This document shows, piece by piece, positions 61,501 through 64,000 of a stretch of DNA of 64,000 bases. The stretch is from assembly GCA_023238725.1 (NCBI GenBank), contig CM041547.1, positions 22,554,744-22,618,743 on the forward strand, given 5' to 3'. Origin of the DNA: Scortum barcoo. Lineage: Eukaryota; Chordata; Actinopteri; Centrarchiformes; Terapontidae. The position numbers and the translations under genes are program-made. The notes beneath the pieces are model-generated. The model had not been told where the DNA came from. It saw only the letters and a list, made by a program, of their open reading frames with translations, and did not search any database. Position 1 is the first letter of the stretch. Each line of letters begins with the position of its first letter.

Positions 61501-63621
61501 GCTGCTCCTTCAACAACCTAATCAGCAATATGGCATCTCCTGACTGTGGGCCTCATCTGAATGTCTCTCTTTCTCTCTAGGGATTCAGCGGTCTGGATGG
61601 TGCTAAGGGAGACACCGGCCCCGCTGGTCCCAAGGTGACTGTCCCTCTTTGTTATGTCGCTCTTTTTGTTTGGTACTACTATGATAGAAGCAATAGGAGA
61701 AGTTGTAAAAGTAGCAGTAATGAAAGTACTGGCAGCAATAGTTGTGCTTGTACAGCGGTAATAGAGGTCGTAGCTGTAACAGCAGCACTAATAGCAATGG
61801 TGGTAGAAGTAGCAGTGCTAGAACAACCAGTCACACTATTAAAGTGGTACTCCAGTAGAGTAGAATTGCACCTCCATGATTCACATAATTCTTTTTAAAA
61901 GAATGACAAAAACATGAGATATCCTGACTTTTAGTTCCAGAAATTGACCAAAACTGAGTGACATTACATTTTGCATAATGCAACCAACAGAATATTTTCT
62001 TTTCTTGAAGTGAGTGATCTTCAAGGTAAAGCTGTGATGATTAGAACTCCTCATGACTAGTAAACAGACTTAGTAAGTCTTGGAATTATGCATCATGCAT
62101 CATGCTGTTTGCCATCGTAATTGCCATGTTGGCTATGTATTAGCTAGCAGCAGCCGTATTGTGACATTAGACATATTGACAAAAGATGCTGCAGTTTTTA
62201 TCATCCTCATCACCTCACCTGCCTGTGTGTTAATGTATCTTTAGGGAGAGTCTGGTGCCTCTGGTGAGAATGGAACCCCTGGCGCTATGGTGAGTAACAT
62301 AAGCTCTGCCAGGCAGTTGCCATCTTGGATTTTCCCTCCCTTCCAGTTGATAAAGCATAGCTGACTGGCTCTCTCTTTCTCTGTCTCAGGGACCTCGTGG
62401 TCTGCCTGGTGAGAGAGGCCGTGCTGGTCCTGCTGGAGCTGCTGTGAGTCCATACATATGCACACGCACACGCAACTATTGTAATCAATCAGTCAGTGAA
62501 GAGATGAACCAATTGTGTTTTCTTTGTGCCACAGGGAGCTCGTGGTAATGATGGTGCTGCTGGCGCTGCTGGACCTCCTGTAAGTCTTCAATCAAGCTAA
62601 TCAAAATAATGTTTCTGTATTAGTTGTGGTCTGACTGGCAGTAATGGATGTGCTTTGTATGTCTGAATCTCTCCATCTTATTGTCTCTTCTCAGGGTCCC
62701 ACTGGCCCCGCTGGACCTCCTGGATTCCCTGGTGGCCCTGGATCCAAGGTACAAGTATACTCAACATGATTTTATGTCCCTCATCTTCAAAATCTACATT
62801 AATTTTCCAACACACATCATTTTGCTCTACCCCATTTCTTCATCTGCTCCCTCCTCTGCTTAAGAGAGGTTGTAGAAAGTTAAAGAAATTCCGCTCCACT
62901 AACTTTTACCTTTTATTTTTCATCCCTCTACAAATCTTTGACCACAATAGATCACTTCACTGTTGGTTTTCAACTCATTATCTGACTAAGTCCTATTGTT
63001 TGATTCCTCTCTATCCAGGGTGACGCCGGACCTCAAGGTGCTCGTGGACCTGAGGGCCCCTCTGGAGCCCGTGGTGAGCCTGGTAACCCTGGACCTGCTG
63101 GCCCTGCTGGACCTTCTGTAAGTGCAAATAGTAGCCCTCTGTAACAGACTGTTTAGGTCCTAGATAAAATCACAACCACAGAGGAACTAACTTTGACCTG
63201 GACATTTTTTAAGTTAAGACAAAAAATAAAAATCTCTTCCTTTCATTCTCCTCCCAGGGAAACCCCGGAAGTGATGGAGCCCCCGGAGCTAAGGGAACCC
63301 CTGTGAGTGTCTCTCTAAAAACATTTATTTTATATTATGTATAATATGTCATATTATATTGTATTACTATTATGAGGGCATGAGCCCCTTTCTGGCTCAA
63401 AATATTGAGCAAGGTAGTTTTGAAGCAGCCTGGGCTGATCTTTCATAGTTACCATAGCCACACAGACTCCAGGCACTGCAGCATGATGTGACTGTGTTGT
63501 TGCTGTGTGCTGCCCCCTGCAGGGTGCTGCTGGTGTTGCTGGAGCTCCCGGTTTCCCCGGACCCCGTGGACCCTCAGGACCTCAGGGTGCTGCTGGTGCC
63601 CCTGGACCCAAGGGTAACACT
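52445..63621 (+). CDS. col1a1: Collagen type I alpha 1 chain, exons 1-19 (5' part of gene)
   Basis: Nineteen spliced exons encode residues 1-418 of a fibrillar procollagen; the gene runs off the window in intron 19. Parts in order: signal peptide (1-22), von Willebrand factor C domain with ten Cys (34-89), N-propeptide minor helix (about 101-143), N-telopeptide (148-163), and main Gly-X-Y helix from Gly164. It is type I alpha 1, not type II, because it starts MFSFVDLRLALLL and carries the telopeptide NFSPQMSGGYDDK, both as in COL1A1, and because the helix follows COL1A1. Two alpha-1 chains and one alpha-2 chain form type I collagen of bone, skin and tendon. Introns are GT-AG, exons 1-2 split codons after base 1, and all later exons end on codon boundaries. 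Teleosts have col1a1a and col1a1b; I cannot tell which this is. No stop or frameshift was found. Confidence 0.95.
52717..52766. repeat. (ACAG)n/(ATAG)n microsatellite in intron 1
   Basis: Compound tetranucleotide tract passing from ACAG units to ATAG units. Confidence 0.9.
53797..53870. repeat. Polypyrimidine tract in intron 1
   Basis: 74 bp with a single purine (A at 53854), made of CCTCC/CTT blocks and a terminal T run. Such tracts can form triplex (H-) DNA. Confidence 0.85.
54714..54908 (+). CDS. col1a1: col1a1 exon 2: von Willebrand factor C domain
   Basis: 195 nt, the same length as human COL1A1 exon 2. Encodes residues 28-92 plus one base. Ten Cys at 34, 52, 55, 57, 64, 69, 75, 85, 86 and 89 form the VWC pattern; DVWKPEPCQICVCD and ECCPVC are its hallmarks. 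The domain sits in the N-propeptide. Acceptor CTCAG|GTACG; donor G|GTACTC. Confidence 0.95.
54909..55305 (+). other. col1a1: col1a1 intron 2
   Basis: 397 bp, GTACTC...GCAG, with a poly-T run near 55218-55234 and no other feature. Confidence 0.85.
55306..55328 (+). CDS. col1a1: col1a1 exon 3: N-propeptide linker
   Basis: 23 nt completing Gly93 and adding FQESQVE (94-100). It restores phase 0 for all later exons. It is shorter than the mammalian exon 3. The flanks TGCAG| and |GTAAAT are good splice sites, and zebrafish-type proteins have the same FQE-QVE linker. Confidence 0.85.
55329..55774 (+). other. col1a1: col1a1 intron 3
   Basis: 446 bp, AT-rich with many GATC/TGAT words, ending in a T-rich tract and ACAG. 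Nothing else recognised. Confidence 0.85.
55775..55810 (+). CDS. col1a1: col1a1 exon 4: start of N-propeptide minor helix
   Basis: 36 nt, four Gly-X-Y triplets: GPKGERGPKGDR (101-112). Starts with Gly and ends on a full triplet. Donor |GTAAGT. Confidence 0.9.
55811..57428 (+). other. col1a1: col1a1 intron 4
   Basis: 1.6 kb, GTAAGT...TGCAG. Contains a two-copy 57-bp tandem repeat starting at 55861 and 55918; otherwise unremarkable. Confidence 0.85.
55861..55968. repeat. 57-bp tandem duplication in intron 4
   Basis: The unit beginning CTGAGGGCCACATGGTGCAT occurs at 55861 and again at 55918. The first 38 bases are near identical; the second copy then differs by a short insertion (AGTGAAAACAAC) before GATGGAGCTGAAG. 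Confidence 0.85.
57429..57521 (+). CDS. col1a1: col1a1 exon 5: N-propeptide minor helix
   Basis: 93 nt, residues 113-143: ten Gly-X-Y triplets rich in GPP followed by Gly-Leu-Gly-Gly, where the minor helix ends. Donor A|GTAAGT. Confidence 0.95.
57522..59385 (+). other. col1a1: col1a1 intron 5
   Basis: 1.9 kb, GTAAGT...CCAG. Contains a diverged direct duplication with an offset of about 231-237 bp (58323-58412 against 58560-58643) and a short TA run near 59176-59192. Confidence 0.85.
59386..59454 (+). CDS. col1a1: col1a1 exon 6: N-proteinase site and telopeptide
   Basis: 69 nt, residues 144-166 (NFSPQMSGGYDDK... to GPM). ADAMTS2-family N-proteinases cut type I procollagen at Pro-Gln, here Pro147-Gln148 (between 59397 and 59398). 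Lys156 (59422-59424) is the telopeptide lysine expected to be oxidised by lysyl oxidase for cross-linking. The main helix begins with Gly164. Confidence 0.95.
59551..59595 (+). CDS. col1a1: col1a1 exon 7: main helix
   Basis: 45 nt, residues 167-181 (GPMGPRGPPGPAGAS). Intron 6 (59455-59550) is 96 bp, GTAGGC...ACAG. Confidence 0.95.
59596..60971 (+). other. col1a1: col1a1 intron 7
   Basis: 1.4 kb, GTAAGT...ACAG. No repeat or ORF of note. Confidence 0.85.
60972..61025 (+). CDS. col1a1: col1a1 exon 8: main helix
   Basis: 54 nt, residues 182-199 (GPQGFTGPPGEPGEAGAA). The 54-nt length is the ancestral fibrillar collagen exon unit. Confidence 0.95.
61118..61171 (+). CDS. col1a1: col1a1 exon 9: main helix
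   Basis: 54 nt, residues 200-217 (GPMGPRGAAGPPGKNGED). Confidence 0.95.
61279..61332 (+). CDS. col1a1: col1a1 exon 10: main helix
   Basis: 54 nt, residues 218-235 (GESGKPGRPGERGPSGPQ). Confidence 0.95.
61437..61490 (+). CDS. col1a1: col1a1 exon 11: helix with cross-link Lys87
   Basis: 54 nt, residues 236-253 (GARGFPGTPGLPGIKGHR). Lys250 in the KGHR motif is helix position 87 when Gly164 is position 1, exactly the conserved cross-linking lysine of type I collagen that pairs with the C-telopeptide of a neighbouring molecule. Confidence 0.95.
61581..61634 (+). CDS. col1a1: col1a1 exon 12: main helix
   Basis: 54 nt, residues 254-271 (GFSGLDGAKGDTGPAGPK). Confidence 0.95.
61635..62244 (+). other. 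col1a1: col1a1 intron 12
   Basis: 610 bp, GTGACT...TTAG. Its 5' third (about 61673-61832) is a degenerate trinucleotide stretch of AGTAGC/AGCAAT-like units that makes spurious open frames on both strands. Confidence 0.85.
62245..62289 (+). CDS. col1a1: col1a1 exon 13: main helix
   Basis: 45 nt, residues 272-286 (GESGASGENGTPGAM). Confidence 0.95.
62390..62443 (+). CDS. col1a1: col1a1 exon 14: helix with GLPGER integrin motif
   Basis: 54 nt, residues 287-304 (GPRGLPGERGRAGPAGAA). GLPGER (290-295, helix 127-132) is the position of the GLOGER motif that collagen-binding integrins recognise in mammalian type I collagen once the proline is hydroxylated. Confidence 0.95.
62535..62579 (+). CDS. 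col1a1: col1a1 exon 15: main helix
   Basis: 45 nt, residues 305-319 (GARGNDGAAGAAGPP). Confidence 0.95.
62695..62748 (+). CDS. col1a1: col1a1 exon 16: main helix
   Basis: 54 nt, residues 320-337 (GPTGPAGPPGFPGGPGSK). Donor |GTACAA is slightly weaker than its neighbours. Confidence 0.95.
63019..63117 (+). CDS. col1a1: col1a1 exon 17: main helix
   Basis: 99 nt, residues 338-370, eleven Gly-X-Y triplets (GDAGPQGARGPEGPSGAR...). The 99-nt size at this position is as in mammalian COL1A1. Confidence 0.95.
63258..63302 (+). CDS. col1a1: col1a1 exon 18: main helix
   Basis: 45 nt, residues 371-385 (GNPGSDGAPGAKGTP). Confidence 0.95.
63523..63621 (+). CDS. col1a1: col1a1 exon 19: main helix
   Basis: 99 nt, residues 386-418 (GAAGVAGAPGFPGPRG... 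to GPKGNT). Donor |GTGAGT. This is the last exon in the window. Confidence 0.95.
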
Positions 63622-64000
63622 GTGAGTAAAGCTCTCTCAGACCCAACCAAAACCAAAAATAGTATTTTATGATTATGTCCCCTGTGTTTAGGATGTGATT
63701 AGAAGTAATACTTCAGTCCAAACACAGTGAACTAAGATTAACACTGCTGAAACAAATAATGTTCTTATTTCAGTTCCTACTAGTGTTTGTCTGCAATCTG
63801 TGCTGTTTTCTTTTTTGTTGTCATTATTTTTTGTTTTTGTTTTTCTGTTTTATTTATTTATTTATTTGTATTTATTTGTATGTAATTGTTGAGATATGTT
63901 CTAGTTATAGTTTATATGTTTTGAATTTGTCTATTTGTTTTATATTAATGACATTATTTGGAACTGTTTTTTTTGGTCTTGTTTGTTTATGTTTGCTTAT
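63622..64000 (+). other. col1a1: col1a1 intron 19, partial
   Basis: Begins GTGAGT and runs to the window end. T-rich, with a TTTA run near 63849-63868. No further collagen exon before 64000. Confidence 0.8.

Noticed and set aside
54714..63621. Type II collagen (col2a1) identity
   Set aside because: The signal peptide MFSFVDLRL and telopeptide NFSPQMSGGYDDK follow type I alpha 1, and the helix agrees with COL1A1 better than COL2A1.

Overview
The window is vertebrate nuclear DNA, almost certainly from a teleost fish. The right end carries the 5' part of a fibrillar collagen gene whose protein reads as teleost type I collagen alpha 1. The Tc1-like transposon, the hAT-type miniature element and the abundant CA/GT, CT/GA and CTTT microsatellites also fit a bony fish. 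No bacterial, plasmid, CRISPR or phage feature is present.

Layout. From 1 to about 52,200 I find no host coding exon that I can support. This is intergenic sequence with microsatellites and transposon debris. The most structured parts are: a 494-bp solo LTR (7456-7949) with target-site duplication ATACA; a Ty3/gypsy element on the minus strand (8742-13599) with two 152-bp LTRs and target-site duplication TACCT, containing a broken LINE piece which in turn contains a broken Tc1-like transposon; a deleted Tc1-like element with both inverted ends (18906-19344); two very small integrase-like fragments (25.9 and 26.1 kb); and an hAT-type miniature element (50004-50281).

From 52,209 to the end lies col1a1 on the plus strand: CCAAT and TATA boxes, the collagen 5' stem-loop that encloses the start codon together with a 5-codon upstream ORF, and 19 exons. 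These encode residues 1-418: signal peptide, von Willebrand factor C domain, N-propeptide minor helix, N-telopeptide and the first 85 Gly-X-Y triplets of the main helix. All junctions are GT-AG. Every helix exon from 7 on is 45, 54 or 99 nt and starts with a Gly codon, as in fibrillar collagens. The window ends in intron 19, so roughly three quarters of the helix, the C-propeptide and the 3' end lie outside.

How it works together. The only active gene supported here is col1a1. The 52 kb upstream would be its regulatory flank plus neutral repeats; a cluster of three CCAAT boxes with an octamer near 6.5 kb and CTCF-like motifs near 4.45 and 51.3 kb are the regulatory candidates I can point to. 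I found no previously undescribed molecular system. The most interesting items are the nested retroelement locus and the conserved stem-loop/upstream-ORF arrangement at the collagen start codon.
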